Positions 1-9,330 are shown, counted from the stretch's first letter. The stretch is 64,000 bases of DNA from Lachnospiraceae bacterium A2 (GCA_000403315.2 KE159636.1:711358-775357); one strand, 5' to 3'. Made by a program: numbers and translations. The notes: generated by a model from the sequence alone, not told the origin.

Positions 1-822
1 AAAGCAGTAGTATATGGAATTGTAGAGGGCATTACGGAATGGCTGCCAGTCAGCAGCACCGGCCATATGATTTTGCTGGAGGAACTTATGCCCATGGAGG
101 TGGCGAAGGAATTTTGGAACATGTTCCTTGTGGTTGTCCAGCTAGGGGCAATCCTTGCAGTGGTACTTTTGTTCTGGAACAGGATTTTCCCCTTCCGCCT
201 GAACCGGAGGAAGCAGGTAAGGATGGACTGGGACATTATGAACCTCTGGGGCAAGATTCTGGTGGCCTGCATCCCGGCGGGCATTGTAGGGGTGCTGTTC
301 GACGACTGGCTGGAGGAGCATCTTTATAATTTCTGGGTTGTTGCGGTAATGCTGATTGCAGTTGGCATGATTTTCATTCTTGTAGAAAACAGGAACCGGG
401 GCATGAAGCCCATAATCCGCACCACCGGGGAACTGGATTACCGGATTGCCCTGCTGATTGGGCTGTTCCAGCTTGCGGCGGCGGTATTCCCGGGAACCTC
501 CCGTTCCGGCGCAACCATAATCGGCGCGCTGATGGTGGGGGTGTCCCGTACTGTGGCTGCGGAGTTTACCTTTTACCTTGCCATCCCGGTTATGTTCGGG
601 GCAAGCCTGCTGAAGCTTTTGAAGTTTGGCTTTGCATTTACCGGCATGGAACTGGGCATCCTGTTTACAGGGATGGCAGTATCCTTTGTGGTTTCCATTG
701 TAGTCATCCGTTTCCTGATGGGGTACATAAAAAGGCATGATTTTAAAGTGTTTGGATGGTACCGGATTGTGCTGGGGGCGGTGGTGCTGCTGTATTTTGG
801 CTTAATCGCAGGGATAGAATAA
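1..822 (+). CDS. uppP: Undecaprenyl-diphosphatase UppP (BacA), 5' partial
   Basis: Integral membrane phosphatase that converts undecaprenyl diphosphate to the monophosphate so that the lipid carrier can be reused for peptidoglycan and other wall polymers; it gives low-level bacitracin tolerance. The frame is open from base 1, so the gene starts just outside the window and probably only about ten residues are missing. The family signature EGITEWLPVSSTGH lies at visible residues 9-22 and the second catalytic motif PGTSRSGAT at about 164-172. Several hydrophobic segments follow, and the visible length (273 codons) fits the usual 270-280. A G+C-rich hairpin follows the stop codon. The assignment is secure; only the start is unseen. 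Confidence 0.96.
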   Translation, partial: KAVVYGIVEGITEWLPVSSTGHMILLEELMPMEVAKEFWNMFLVVVQLGAILAVVLLFWNRIFPFRLNRRKQVRMDWDIMNLWGKILVACIPAGIVGVLFDDWLEEHLYNFWVVAVMLIAVGMIFILVENRNRGMKPIIRTTGELDYRIALLIGLFQLAAAVFPGTSRSGATIIGALMVGVSRTVAAEFTFYLAIPVMFGASLLKLLKFGFAFTGMELGILFTGMAVSFVVSIVVIRFLMGYIKRHDFKVFGWYRIVLGAVVLLYFGLIAGIE

Positions 823-830
823 AGCTTTGG

Positions 831-850
831 CCGGGGGCAGCCCGGGGGCT
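831..850 (+). terminator. GC-rich hairpin downstream of uppP
   Basis: A short perfect stem (GGCAGCCC paired with GGGCTGCC) lies just after the uppP stop codon. There is no T-run after it, so it may be an attenuating structure or a weak terminator rather than a standard intrinsic terminator. Confidence 0.35.
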
Positions 851-934
851 GCCCTGAATTGCCTGTATACCGGCAAAGGCTGCGGAACGGCTGCGCTGTA
901 ACGGGATGTTTGTGGAAAAGAAAAGGAGAAAAGC

Positions 935-1495
935 ATGTTTGTGATTGCAGGGCTGGGGAACCCTACTAAGCAGTATGAGAAAACAAGGCACAATGTTGGG
1001 TTTGATGTGATTGACTTGCTGGCGGAGAAGTACAATATCAGGGTAACGGACCGGAAACACCGGGCGTTGTGCGGGACAGGCTATATAGAAGGGCAGAAGG
1101 TGCTTCTGGTAAAACCCCAGACATTTATGAATTTAAGCGGGGAAAGTATCGGATCTGTCCTGAATTTTTATAAAATCGACCCGGAAGCCAATCTGATTGT
1201 GATATTTGACGACGTCAGCCTTCCTCCCGGGAAGCTTAGGATCCGTATGAAAGGCAGTGCAGGCGGGCACAACGGCATAAAGAGCATTATCAGCCATGCT
1301 GGGACCCAGAATTTCCAGCGGATTAAGGTTGGGGTGGGGGAAAAGCCCCAGGGATGGGACCTTGCGGACTATGTGCTGGGAAGGTTCTCCAAGGCGGAAC
1401 GGGAGCTGGTGGAAGAAGCCTTTGGGAATGCCTGTGGGGCGGCGGCCCTGATGGTGCAGGGAGAAACGGACCGGGCTATGAATCTATATAATTAA
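935..1495 (+). CDS. pth: Peptidyl-tRNA hydrolase
   Basis: Cytoplasmic esterase that releases peptides from peptidyl-tRNA dropped by stalled ribosomes, recycling the tRNA. The 186-residue length is typical. The family motifs are all present: GLGNP near the N-terminus, TRHNVGF with the catalytic histidine at residue 20, PQTFMNLSG, FDDVSLPPG with the conserved aspartate, and GSAGGHNG. The ATG start is preceded by AAAGGAG at good spacing. It sits directly upstream of mfd, the usual pth-mfd pairing in Firmicutes, so co-transcription is likely. Confidence 0.97.
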   Translation: MFVIAGLGNPTKQYEKTRHNVGFDVIDLLAEKYNIRVTDRKHRALCGTGYIEGQKVLLVKPQTFMNLSGESIGSVLNFYKIDPEANLIVIFDDVSLPPGKLRIRMKGSAGGHNGIKSIISHAGTQNFQRIKVGVGEKPQGWDLADYVLGRFSKAERELVEEAFGNACGAAALMVQGETDRAMNLYN

Positions 1496-1555
1496 GCTGG
1501 AAAAGATAGGGTAGGCCATTCTGGCATATATCTGTTGTATGATATGGAGGAAACC

Positions 1556-4500
1556 ATGAGAAGTTTTACGGAGCCTTTGTCAGAGCTAAAGGAGTATGCA
1601 GATTTAAAGGAACAACTGAAGAACGCAAAAGAAGCAGTGCAGGTTTCTGGGTGCATAGACGCCCAGAAGCCTCATTTTATCTACAGTCTTGCAGAAGAAC
1701 AGGAGAATTGCCTGATTGTGACATTCCAGGAGCAGAAGGCCAGGGAATTGTATGAAAATTACCGGTTTTTTGACCGGGATGCAGTCTATTACCCAGCCAA
1801 GGACGTGCTCTTTTACCAGTCGGATATCCGGGGCAACCTGCTGACAGGGGAACGCCTTGGGGCGGTGAAGGCCTTGCTGGAGCAGGGGAGGGTGACGGTA
1901 ATCACCACTTTTGATGCGCTGATGGACAGGGTTGCGCCCCTTTCCCATATCAGGGGGTCTATTATGGAGTATTCCCTGGGGGATGCGCTGGATATGGAGC
2001 AGGCCAAGCGCCAGCTTGTGCGGATGGGCTATGAGCGGAACCATCAGGTGGAGTCTGCGGGGCAGTTTGCAGCCCGGGGCGGGATTCTGGATATCTTTCC
2101 GCTGACGGAGGAAAACCCCTGCCGGATAGAGCTGTGGGGGGATGAGATTGACTCCATGCGCAGCTTTGACGTGGAGAGCCAGCGTTCCATTGAAAACCTT
2201 ACCCAGGTGCGCATTTACCCGGCCAGCGAGGTGGTCCTGACGCCGGAACTGGCGGAGCATGGGCTGCAGGCATTGGAACAGGAAAAAACGGAGCTGTACG
2301 AAAGGTTCCGGAAGGAAATGAAAACCGAAGAAGCTTACCGGCTGAAAACGGCGGTGGATGCTTTTGCAGAAGAAATCAGGGAATTGGGGCAGGGGGTGAA
2401 CCTCGACAGCTACCTGATGTATTTTATAGAAGGAACTGTGTCATTTTTGGATTATTTTGATGTGGGGAGCACTTTGTTTGTCCTGGATGAGCCGGCACGC
2501 TTGGCGGAAAAGGGCAGGGCCGTGGAACAGGAATTTTCAGAGAGCATGTCCCACCGCCTGGAAAAAGGCTATATCCTGCCAAGGCAGATGGATGCGCTGT
2601 ATACGGGGAAGGAAATATTTGGGAAGCTTTCCCGGAGAGGGTGCGTGGCAGTCACTACCCTTGCATCGAAATGCAGTGAACTGGAAACAAAGCTCCATTA
2701 TTCGGTGCCCGCCCGGGCGGTAAATTCCTACCACCGCAGCTTTGAACTGCTGATTCAGGATCTGCAGCAGTACCGGAAAAAGAAATACCGTGTCATCCTG
2801 CTTTCAGGCTCCAGAACCCGGGCAGGGCATTTGGCGCAGGATTTGCAGCAGGAGGGGCTAAGCTGCTTTTACAGTGAGGACTATGGGCACTCGGTGCAGC
2901 CCGGTGAAGTGATGGTGGCGTACGGCAAGCTGAAAAAGGGGTTTGAATACCCGGAAATTAAGTTTGTGGTGATTTCAGAAAGCGATATTTTTGGCGGGGA
3001 GCAGAAGCGGAAGAAAAAGCGCAAGGTCTATGAGGGGGAGAAAATCCAAAGCTTTACGGACTTAAGCATTGGGGATTATGTGGTCCATGAACGCTATGGC
3101 GTGGGCATTTACCGGGGCATTGAGAAGGTGGAAATCCAAAGGACAGCCAAGGACTATGTGAAAATTGAGTACGATAAGGGCAGCACGCTTTACGTATTGG
3201 CTACCCAATTGGAAGCCATCCAGAAATTTGCCGGGGCAGAAGCGAAAAAACCGAAAATCAACCGACTGGATGGGCAGGAATGGACGAAGACCAGAAACCG
3301 GGTGAAGGGGGCAGTCAAGGAAATTGCCAGGGAACTGGTAGAACTGTATGCCGCCCGCCAGCAGACCCAGGGCTTTGCCTATGGGGAAGATACGGTGTGG
3401 CAGAAGGAATTTGAGGAACTGTTCCCCTTTGAGGAAACGGAGGACCAGGCGCTTGCCATTGAAGCCACCAAGCAGGATATGGAAAGCAGGAAGATTATGG
3501 ACCGGCTGGTCTGCGGGGATGTGGGATACGGCAAGACGGAAATTGCCATCCGTGCTGCTTTTAAGGCTGTACAGGACAGCAAGCAGGTGGTGTATTTGGT
3601 GCCTACCACCATCTTAGCCCAGCAGCATTACAATAATTTTGTCCAGAGGATGAAGGATTTCCCCGTGCGGGTGGACTTAATGTGCCGGTTCTGCACGCCC
3701 GGGCAGGTGAAAAAGACGGTGCAGGATTTAAAGCGGGGCATGGTGGACATTGTGATTGGCACCCACCGGGTGCTTTCCAAGGACGTGGAGTTTAAGGACC
3801 TTGGGCTTCTGATTATAGACGAGGAGCAGCGGTTTGGCGTTACCCATAAGGAAAAAATCAAGCAGATGAAGAAAAATGTGGACGTGCTGACATTGACTGC
3901 CACCCCAATCCCAAGGACGCTGCATATGAGCCTTATTGGCATCCGGGACATGAGCGTATTAGAGGAGCCGCCTATGGACCGTATGCCCATCCAGACTTAC
4001 GTGATGGAATATAATGAGGAGATTGTCCGGGAAGCCATCCACCGGGAACTGGCACGGGAGGGGCAGGTCTACTATGTGTTTAACCGGGTGAACCAGATTG
4101 TGGAGGTGGCCTCCAAGATTGCAGGGCTTGTGCCGGAAGCCAATGTGGCCTTTGCCCATGGCCAGATGCGGGAGCGGGAACTGGAAAATATTATGTACCA
4201 GTTTATCAACGGGGAAATTGACGTGTTGGTATCTACCACTATTATTGAAACGGGGCTGGACATTTCCAATGTCAACACCATGATTATCCATGATGCGGAT
4301 AATATGGGCCTGTCCCAGCTCTACCAGCTCCGGGGGCGGGTAGGCCGTTCCAACCGGACTGCATACGCATTCCTGATGTACCGCCAGAATAAAATGCTCA
4401 AGGAAGTGGCAGAAAAACGCCTTTCCGCCATTAAGGAATTTACAGAGCTGGGCAGCGGCTTTAAGATTGCCATGCGGGACCTGGAAATCCGGGGCGCCGG

Positions 4501-5107
4501 AAACCTGCTGGGCGCCCAGCAGCACGGCCATATGGAGGCGGTAGGGTACGACCTGTACTGCAAGATGCTCAACGAAGCGGTAAAAGCCTTGAAAGGCGAA
4601 GGGCCAACAGAGCAGTTTGACACTACCATTGAACTGAACGTGGACGCTTATATCCCTCCCGCCTATATCCCTAACGAGTTCCAGAAGCTGGACATTTATA
4701 AGCGGATTGCCGTAATTGAGACACAGGAAGAACGGGAAGAAATGCTGGAGGAGCTTATCGACCGATTTGGGGAACCGCCCAAAGCCGTAGAAAACCTGTT
4801 GGCTATCGCATTGTTAAAAGCAAAAGCAAAAACATGCTTTTACACGGAAATTAAGGAGTATACAGAGAAAATTAAATTTATATTTTACTTTCAGGCAAAC
4901 ATTAACCCGGCAAAGATCGGGGACATTACAGAGCGTTACCAGGGCGCGCTGAAATTTGTGCGGGATGCCAAAGCCCCTTATTTTGAATACGCCAAGGGGC
5001 ATAACACAAGGCAGAAAAGCGGGAATACGCTGGAGCTGGTAAGGGGGGTCCTGTCGGATACATGGGAGCTGCTGGTAGAAAAAGAAGAAAAATTTGTGAA
5101 AAAGTAA
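1556..5107 (+). CDS. mfd: Transcription-repair coupling factor Mfd
   Basis: DNA translocase that removes RNA polymerase stalled at lesions and recruits UvrA to the template strand. About 1183 residues, in line with the family. Visible parts in order: the UvrB-like N-terminal module, the RNA-polymerase interacting domain (DYVVHERYGVGIYRGIEK), helicase motif I (GDVGYGKTE, about residues 654-662), the Walker B-type DEEQRFGVTHKE, motif III TATPIPRTLH, motif VI RGRVGR, and the C-terminal TRCF domain. The frame is open from a TTG at 1535, but the ATG at 1556 is preferred because GGAGG sits 5 bases before it. A promoter for the next gene begins right after the stop codon. Confidence 0.97.
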   Translation: MRSFTEPLSELKEYADLKEQLKNAKEAVQVSGCIDAQKPHFIYSLAEEQENCLIVTFQEQKARELYENYRFFDRDAVYYPAKDVLFYQSDIRGNLLTGERLGAVKALLEQGRVTVITTFDALMDRVAPLSHIRGSIMEYSLGDALDMEQAKRQLVRMGYERNHQVESAGQFAARGGILDIFPLTEENPCRIELWGDEIDSMRSFDVESQRSIENLTQVRIYPASEVVLTPELAEHGLQALEQEKTELYERFRKEMKTEEAYRLKTAVDAFAEEIRELGQGVNLDSYLMYFIEGTVSFLDYFDVGSTLFVLDEPARLAEKGRAVEQEFSESMSHRLEKGYILPRQMDALYTGKEIFGKLSRRGCVAVTTLASKCSELETKLHYSVPARAVNSYHRSFELLIQDLQQYRKKKYRVILLSGSRTRAGHLAQDLQQEGLSCFYSEDYGHSVQPGEVMVAYGKLKKGFEYPEIKFVVISESDIFGGEQKRKKKRKVYEGEKIQSFTDLSIGDYVVHERYGVGIYRGIEKVEIQRTAKDYVKIEYDKGSTLYVLATQLEAIQKFAGAEAKKPKINRLDGQEWTKTRNRVKGAVKEIARELVELYAARQQTQGFAYGEDTVWQKEFEELFPFEETEDQALAIEATKQDMESRKIMDRLVCGDVGYGKTEIAIRAAFKAVQDSKQVVYLVPTTILAQQHYNNFVQRMKDFPVRVDLMCRFCTPGQVKKTVQDLKRGMVDIVIGTHRVLSKDVEFKDLGLLIIDEEQRFGVTHKEKIKQMKKNVDVLTLTATPIPRTLHMSLIGIRDMSVLEEPPMDRMPIQTYVMEYNEEIVREAIHRELAREGQVYYVFNRVNQIVEVASKIAGLVPEANVAFAHGQMRERELENIMYQFINGEIDVLVSTTIIETGLDISNVNTMIIHDADNMGLSQLYQLRGRVGRSNRTAYAFLMYRQNKMLKEVAEKRLSAIKEFTELGSGFKIAMRDLEIRGAGNLLGAQQHGHMEAVGYDLYCKMLNEAVKALKGEGPTEQFDTTIELNVDAYIPPAYIPNEFQKLDIYKRIAVIETQEEREEMLEELIDRFGEPPKAVENLLAIALLKAKAKTCFYTEIKEYTEKIKFIFYFQANINPAKIGDITERYQGALKFVRDAKAPYFEYAKGHNTRQKSGNTLELVRGVLSDTWELLVEKEEKFVKK

Positions 5108-5125
5108 TGAAATCTGGAGAAATAG

Positions 5126-5154
5126 TTGCTACAGACGGAAAAAAGACTTATAAT
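5126..5154 (+). promoter_or_regulatory. Sigma-A-type promoter for the prsA-like operon
   Basis: TTGCTA at 5126-5131 and a perfect TATAAT at 5149-5154 are separated by exactly 17 bases. The rest of the 216-bp gap between mfd and the lipoprotein gene carries no convincing reading frame. It probably drives the lipoprotein, apbE, NusG_II and Gx genes as one unit. Confidence 0.65.
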
Positions 5155-5323
5155 ATCACCAGTGCGCTGAAGCTCTTGGCACGTATTTGGAAAACAGCAA
5201 TCCCTTTCTGTCCCAGATACAGCCAGTGGTTTGGCAGTTTCAAAATAATCAGGCTGTGCATGGCTTCCCCGGCAGCAAGGGGACCGATGGCGCTGCCCTG
5301 ATACACAGGAGGATACTGTAATT

Positions 5324-6382
5324 ATGAAAGGAAAGAAAATTATCCCCTTGCTTTTGGCAGCAGTTATGGGAATCTCTGTTTTAACTGGCTGCGGCGGGAT
5401 AGATGGGAAGAAAACAGGGGCAACCTTAGACGGGGAGGAGATTTCCCTTGGGTTTATGAATTTTATGGCAAGATACCAGCAGGCCATTTATGATGGGCAG
5501 TTTTCCGGCATGTTTGGGACAGGGTTCTGGTCCCAAGATTTGTTTGGGGAAGGGACGGATACGGAAACTTCCGTTAAGAAAACAGTGGCGGAAAATATCG
5601 AAACCCTGTACCTGTTAGAGGACCATATGGAGGACTATAAGGTCGAGGTTACCGAGGACGAGCAGGCTAAAATAGATGAAGCAGCCAAGAAATTTATGGA
5701 AAGCAACAGCGAAGCGGCTATCCAGCAGATGGGCGCCACCGAGGAGTATGTGGGGCAGATGCTCCGGCTCAATACAATCCAGAGAAAGATGCGCAAGGCC
5801 ATGGATGCAGAGGTAGATACCAAGGTTTCCGATGAAGAAGCAGCCCAAAAGACAATCAGCTACGTTAAAGTGGACAATAAATCCACTACCGACGAGGAAG
5901 GGAATTCCAAGGACTATACCGAGGAAGAAAAGGAAAACCTGAAAAAAGAAGTGGAAACATTTGCAGCATCCGCCGCAGAGGATTTTAAAGCAGCGGCAGA
6001 AAACGCAGGCTATACTGTTTCCGAAGCGTCTTACGGTGCAGAGGAGGAAACACTGGACAAGGCCCTGACCGAGGCGGCAGACCAGTTAAAAGAAGGGGAG
6101 CTTACCGGCGTAATTACAGGGGAAGACGCTTTCTATGTTGCGCGTATGGACAGCACCTTCGATAAAGAAGAAACGGAGAAGCGGAAAGACGAGATTGTTA
6201 CAGAGCGCAAGAACGACCACTATAAAGAAATGTGTGACAAGTACAAAGAAGGCGTGAAATTTGAACTGAACGAGAAAGAATGGGCAAAAGTAAAATTTGA
6301 CGACTTATTCACCATCAAGCAGGCGGAAGCTGCCGAGGATGAAGGGGATGTTACTGGGGATAATGCAGAGAAAGAAGAATAA
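5324..6382 (+). CDS. PrsA/SurA-like lipoprotein, probable extracytoplasmic foldase
   Basis: A 352-residue exported lipoprotein: lysine-rich N-terminus, hydrophobic core and lipobox LTGC with the modified cysteine at residue 23. The remainder is highly charged and helical, of the SurA-N/PrsA type, with paired chaperone-like arms. A clear parvulin (PPIase) core with its conserved histidines is not evident by eye, so chaperone activity without isomerase activity is possible. The start has a good site (AGGAGG, 5308 onward). Its 3' end overlaps the likely apbE start, so it is translationally coupled to the redox genes downstream; it could assist their folding outside the membrane. The family assignment is moderate, the lipoprotein nature strong. 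Confidence 0.7.
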   Translation: MKGKKIIPLLLAAVMGISVLTGCGGIDGKKTGATLDGEEISLGFMNFMARYQQAIYDGQFSGMFGTGFWSQDLFGEGTDTETSVKKTVAENIETLYLLEDHMEDYKVEVTEDEQAKIDEAAKKFMESNSEAAIQQMGATEEYVGQMLRLNTIQRKMRKAMDAEVDTKVSDEEAAQKTISYVKVDNKSTTDEEGNSKDYTEEEKENLKKEVETFAASAAEDFKAAAENAGYTVSEASYGAEEETLDKALTEAADQLKEGELTGVITGEDAFYVARMDSTFDKEETEKRKDEIVTERKNDHYKEMCDKYKEGVKFELNEKEWAKVKFDDLFTIKQAEAAEDEGDVTGDNAEKEE

Positions 6383-7484
6383 CAGGAGGGGAAAGCCAGT
6401 TCCACATCAGCGTGGGGCTGGCTGGAACCGGCGTTTTACTGCCGCGGCATATGTGCTGGCGGCAGTTTTGGCAGTTGGGCTTCTGGCAGCGCTGTACCTG
6501 AAGATGGGGAACCGGCAGGAACGGTATGAAGCGACGTTTTTTGGCAGCTTCGATACGGTGACGGTAGTCACCGGGTATGCCAGGACGCAGGAAATATTTG
6601 AGGAACAGGCTGGGAAGCTGGAGCAAAAGCTCCGGGAGTACCATGAACTTTTCGACATTTACCATACCTATGAGGGAACCAGCAATATCAAGGCCATCAA
6701 TGATGCAGCCGGGGAAGAACCTGTAAAAGTAAGCCAGGATATCATAAATATGCTTAAGATGGGGATCGATATGTACCATAAAACAGAGGGGAAAGTCAAC
6801 ATTGCCTATGGCAGCGTACTGTCTTTGTGGCACGAATACCGGGAAGAAGGCATGGCAGATCCCGGACGCGCCAAGCTTCCCCCTGATACGCTGATCCAGG
6901 AACGCATGGAACATACGGATATTTCGAAAATAGTAATTGATGAAGAAGCTTCCACGGTATTTCTGGAGGATAAAGACATGTCTTTAGATGTAGGGAGCAT
7001 TGGGAAAGGCTATGCCGTGCAGCAGCTTTCCTCTTATGCCAAAGAACAGGGCATGGGCCATCTGCTGCTGAGCGTGGGAGGAAACGTATGCGCGGTAGGC
7101 GGGAAGCTGGACGGTACCCCATGGCAGGTTGGGATAGAAAACCCACAGTTGGAAAGCCAGAAGCCCTATGTAGGGACGGTAGGGCTTTCTGGCAAATCCA
7201 TTGTAACCAGCGGGGATTACCAGCGGTATTACACAGTGGGAGGAAAACGCTACTGCCATATCATCCATCCGGATACCGGGATGCCCTCGGGGTATTTCCC
7301 TTCTGTGTCGGTGCTGGCAGAGGATTCCGGCATGGCAGACGCCTTGTCCACCGCTTTGTTTAATATGGAACTGGAAGAAGGGCTTGCCTTGGTAGAAGCA
7401 TGGCCAGAGGTAGAAGCGCTGTGGATATTGGAAGACGGAGGAATCCGCTGCTCCAGCGGGTTTAAGTTTCATGAAGAAAAATGA
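6363..7484 (+). CDS. apbE: FAD:protein FMN transferase (ApbE family)
   Basis: Transfers FMN from FAD onto a threonine or serine of target proteins on the outer face of the membrane. About 373 residues, with one N-terminal membrane anchor (residues about 23-45) and then the ApbE domain: SIGKGYAVQQL, LLSVGGNVCAVG, TSGDYQRYY and HIIHPDTGMPS are the recognisable FAD/Mg-binding blocks. The start is uncertain: ATG codons at 6348 and 6363 both lie inside the end of the preceding gene and have only fair ribosome sites. The stop overlaps the start of the NusG_II gene by 14 bases, showing tight coupling. No flavinylated acceptor protein (DxxTGAT-type motif) was noticed nearby. Confidence 0.92.
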   Translation: MQRKKNNRRGKPVPHQRGAGWNRRFTAAAYVLAAVLAVGLLAALYLKMGNRQERYEATFFGSFDTVTVVTGYARTQEIFEEQAGKLEQKLREYHELFDIYHTYEGTSNIKAINDAAGEEPVKVSQDIINMLKMGIDMYHKTEGKVNIAYGSVLSLWHEYREEGMADPGRAKLPPDTLIQERMEHTDISKIVIDEEASTVFLEDKDMSLDVGSIGKGYAVQQLSSYAKEQGMGHLLLSVGGNVCAVGGKLDGTPWQVGIENPQLESQKPYVGTVGLSGKSIVTSGDYQRYYTVGGKRYCHIIHPDTGMPSGYFPSVSVLAEDSGMADALSTALFNMELEEGLALVEAWPEVEALWILEDGGIRCSSGFKFHEEK

Positions 7485-7845
7485 CATCATTTTAATAGCA
7501 GCCCTGTTGGCAGCCGCCTTGGCTGCCCTTGCAGGGATTGCCCTGTATTCCGCTGGGACTGCCAAGGGGGCGGAAGCGGTGGTATATATAAATGGGAAGG
7601 AACAGGGGCGTTACCCTCTGGGAGAGGGGCGCGCCGTCAAGATACCTGCAGGGGACGGGGGCTATAATTTATTGGAAATTAAGGACGGGCAGGCAGATAT
7701 CACAAAAGCCTCCTGCCCGGATAAAATATGCGTGGACCAGCGTCCGGTGAGCCGCCAGGGGGAAAGCCTGGTCTGCCTGCCGAATAAGGTTGTGGTGGAA
7801 ATTGAAAACGGCGGGGAGCCGGAGATTGACGGGAGCACCAATTAA
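7471..7845 (+). CDS. NusG domain II-containing extracytoplasmic protein
   Basis: 124 residues: an N-terminal membrane anchor or signal (residues 5-27), then the NusG_II fold with the hallmark paired cysteines in ASCPDKICVDQ and the block SLVCLPNKVVVEI. It is not the transcription factor NusG; this domain occurs alone in membrane-anchored proteins. Proteins of this type are repeatedly found next to Gx-family membrane proteins and ApbE, and an equivalent pair has been linked to flavin-based extracellular electron transfer in Listeria (EetA/EetB). It overlaps apbE. The biochemical role is unproven; the domain call is strong. Confidence 0.85.
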   Translation: MKKNDIILIAALLAAALAALAGIALYSAGTAKGAEAVVYINGKEQGRYPLGEGRAVKIPAGDGGYNLLEIKDGQADITKASCPDKICVDQRPVSRQGESLVCLPNKVVVEIENGGEPEIDGSTN

Positions 7846-7928
7846 TGCAACAGCAGGCATGGGTTTTGGAATGGGAAATTTGCTGTAATACTGCGGGAGG
7901 GGGAGCGCCCCTGCCAATAGGAGGGACT

Positions 7929-8423
7929 ATGGCGAAAAAAGCGGCGTATATGGGGATGCTGACAGCCCTTGCATTTGTATTTTCGTATATTGAATCCCTG
8001 ATCCCAATTACTATTGGAATACCGGGAGTAAAGCTTGGGCTGGCAAATTTAGTAGTAATAGTTGCCCTTTATACCATAGGGGCCAAAGAAGCCTTTGTGC
8101 TTTCTGCCATCCGTATTTTTCTGGCGGGTTTTACTTTTGGGAACCCTGCCAACATGGTATATAGCCTGGCTGGGGGAATGTTAAGCCTGCTTGTGATGGC
8201 GGCCATGAAAAAATGGAAGCTTTTTTCCGTTACAGGCGTCAGCGTCCTTGGAGGGGTTTCCCATAATATCGGGCAGATTCTGGTGGCTATGCTGGTAGTG
8301 GAAAATGCAAAGCTTCTCTATTACCTGCCGGTGCTGCTCCTGTCAGGTACCATAGCCGGGATTGCAGTTGGCGTAGTGGCGGCTATTTTAACCAAACGGC
8401 TGGAACGCGCAGGGCGTGTTTGA
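7929..8423 (+). CDS. Gx transporter family membrane protein (heptaprenyl diphosphate synthase component I-like)
   Basis: 164-residue polytopic membrane protein with about five hydrophobic helices and the glycine-rich family block GIPGVKLGLANL near residue 35, followed by FGNPANMVYSLAGGMLS. It is annotated in many genomes as heptaprenyl diphosphate synthase component I, but the fold resembles ECF S-components, so transport or quinone-related membrane functions are more plausible. An upstream in-frame extension reaches 7845, but AGGAGG at 7918-7925 and the family N-terminus favour ATG 7929. It forms a conserved pair with the upstream NusG_II gene. Confidence 0.85.
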   Translation: MAKKAAYMGMLTALAFVFSYIESLIPITIGIPGVKLGLANLVVIVALYTIGAKEAFVLSAIRIFLAGFTFGNPANMVYSLAGGMLSLLVMAAMKKWKLFSVTGVSVLGGVSHNIGQILVAMLVVENAKLLYYLPVLLLSGTIAGIAVGVVAAILTKRLERAGRV

Positions 8424-8444
8424 AGCCTGGTTTACCCAAATAAG

Positions 8445-8563
8445 ATTAGGGTGCCAAAAGGGTGCGGCGCACCCGCTCTATCCCATATATTGATGTGCAA
8501 ATGGATTTGCAATAACAATATATGGTATGAGCGTAGCACCAAAGGTGCTTTTGGCACCCTAAT
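8445..8563. repeat. 119-bp palindromic element, family B (copy 1, complete)
   Basis: Flanked by perfect 16-bp inverted ends (ATTAGGGTGCCAAAAG and its complement) with an imperfectly paired interior containing CATATATTG near the middle. It has no reading frame. A second, half-length copy lies at 48041-48108. It occupies nearly the whole gap between the Gx gene and the response regulator. Transposase-less size and ends suggest a MITE-like or structured RNA element. Confidence 0.8.
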
Positions 8564-8593
8564 CCAAATAAATAGAAAAGAAGGTACTGGATT

Positions 8594-9283
8594 TTGGAAC
8601 AAATACTGTTGCTGGAAGATGATGAAAGCATTAACAAAGGGATTTCCTTCAAGCTGCAGAAAGAAGGCTATTCCGTAGTCCCCTGCCGCACCGTGGCGGA
8701 AGCGGAAGCAGCTTTTTGCAGAGAGGAGTTCCAGCTTATGATTTGCGATGTGGCCCTGCCGGATGGGAGCGGGCTGGATTTTGTCCGCAGAATCCGGGAG
8801 GGAAGCAGCCTGCACATTATTTTCCTCACTGCCCTGGATCAGGAAATTGACCAGGTGATGGGCTATGAAGCAGGCGGGGACGATTATATCACGAAGCCCT
8901 TTAGCCTGTCGGTGCTGATGCTGAAGGTTTCCGCTTATTTCAGGAAACAGAAAAATTCCGCTGGGGAACGGCTGGAATCTGGGAACATTTGCTTTTATGT
9001 AAAAGAAATGCGGGCGCTTGTTTCAGGAAAGGAGATTTCCCTGACGAAAAATGAATGGAAAATGCTGCAGGTTTTTATGCAGCACCCAAAGCAGATTTTA
9101 TCGAAAAAACAGCTATTAGCGCAGCTTTTTGATGCAGAGGGGGATTTTGTGGACGAAAATACCATTGCGGTGAATATCCGGCGGCTCCGGGAGAAAATTG
9201 AACCGGACAGTTCCCAGCCAGAATACATTAAAAATGTCAGGGGGATGGGGTATTTGTGGGATAAGGAGTGCCGGGGCATGTGA
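8594..9283 (+). CDS. OmpR/PhoB-family response regulator
   Basis: 229-residue two-domain regulator. The receiver domain has the acidic pair D9/D10, the phospho-acceptor D52 (MICDVALPDGSG), the conserved threonine in FLTALD and the lysine in TKPFS. The C-terminal winged helix shows ENTIAVNIRRLREKIE and VRGMGYLW. The start is a TTG at 8594 with a weak AGAAGG-like site; no better ATG exists. The stop overlaps an alternative start of the kinase gene. It is followed by its kinase and an ABC ATPase/permease pair, the arrangement of peptide-antibiotic sensing modules (BceRS-AB or VexRS-like); the target promoter is probably the one at 10688-10720. Confidence 0.93.
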   Translation: MEQILLLEDDESINKGISFKLQKEGYSVVPCRTVAEAEAAFCREEFQLMICDVALPDGSGLDFVRRIREGSSLHIIFLTALDQEIDQVMGYEAGGDDYITKPFSLSVLMLKVSAYFRKQKNSAGERLESGNICFYVKEMRALVSGKEISLTKNEWKMLQVFMQHPKQILSKKQLLAQLFDAEGDFVDENTIAVNIRRLREKIEPDSSQPEYIKNVRGMGYLWDKECRGM

Positions 9284-9330
9284 TGGTGAGATTCCTGAAT
9301 GTTGGGAAATCCCGGTTTAGGGGGGCAAGC

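Noticed and set aside
1604..2260. Long minus-strand frames inside mfd and other large genes
   Set aside because: Such antisense frames are expected in GC-rich third-position genes; none has a ribosome site plus a recognisable domain.
5062..5301. 79-codon frame overlapping the end of mfd
   Set aside because: It crosses the mfd stop and the prsA promoter, has no ribosome site and no recognisable protein.
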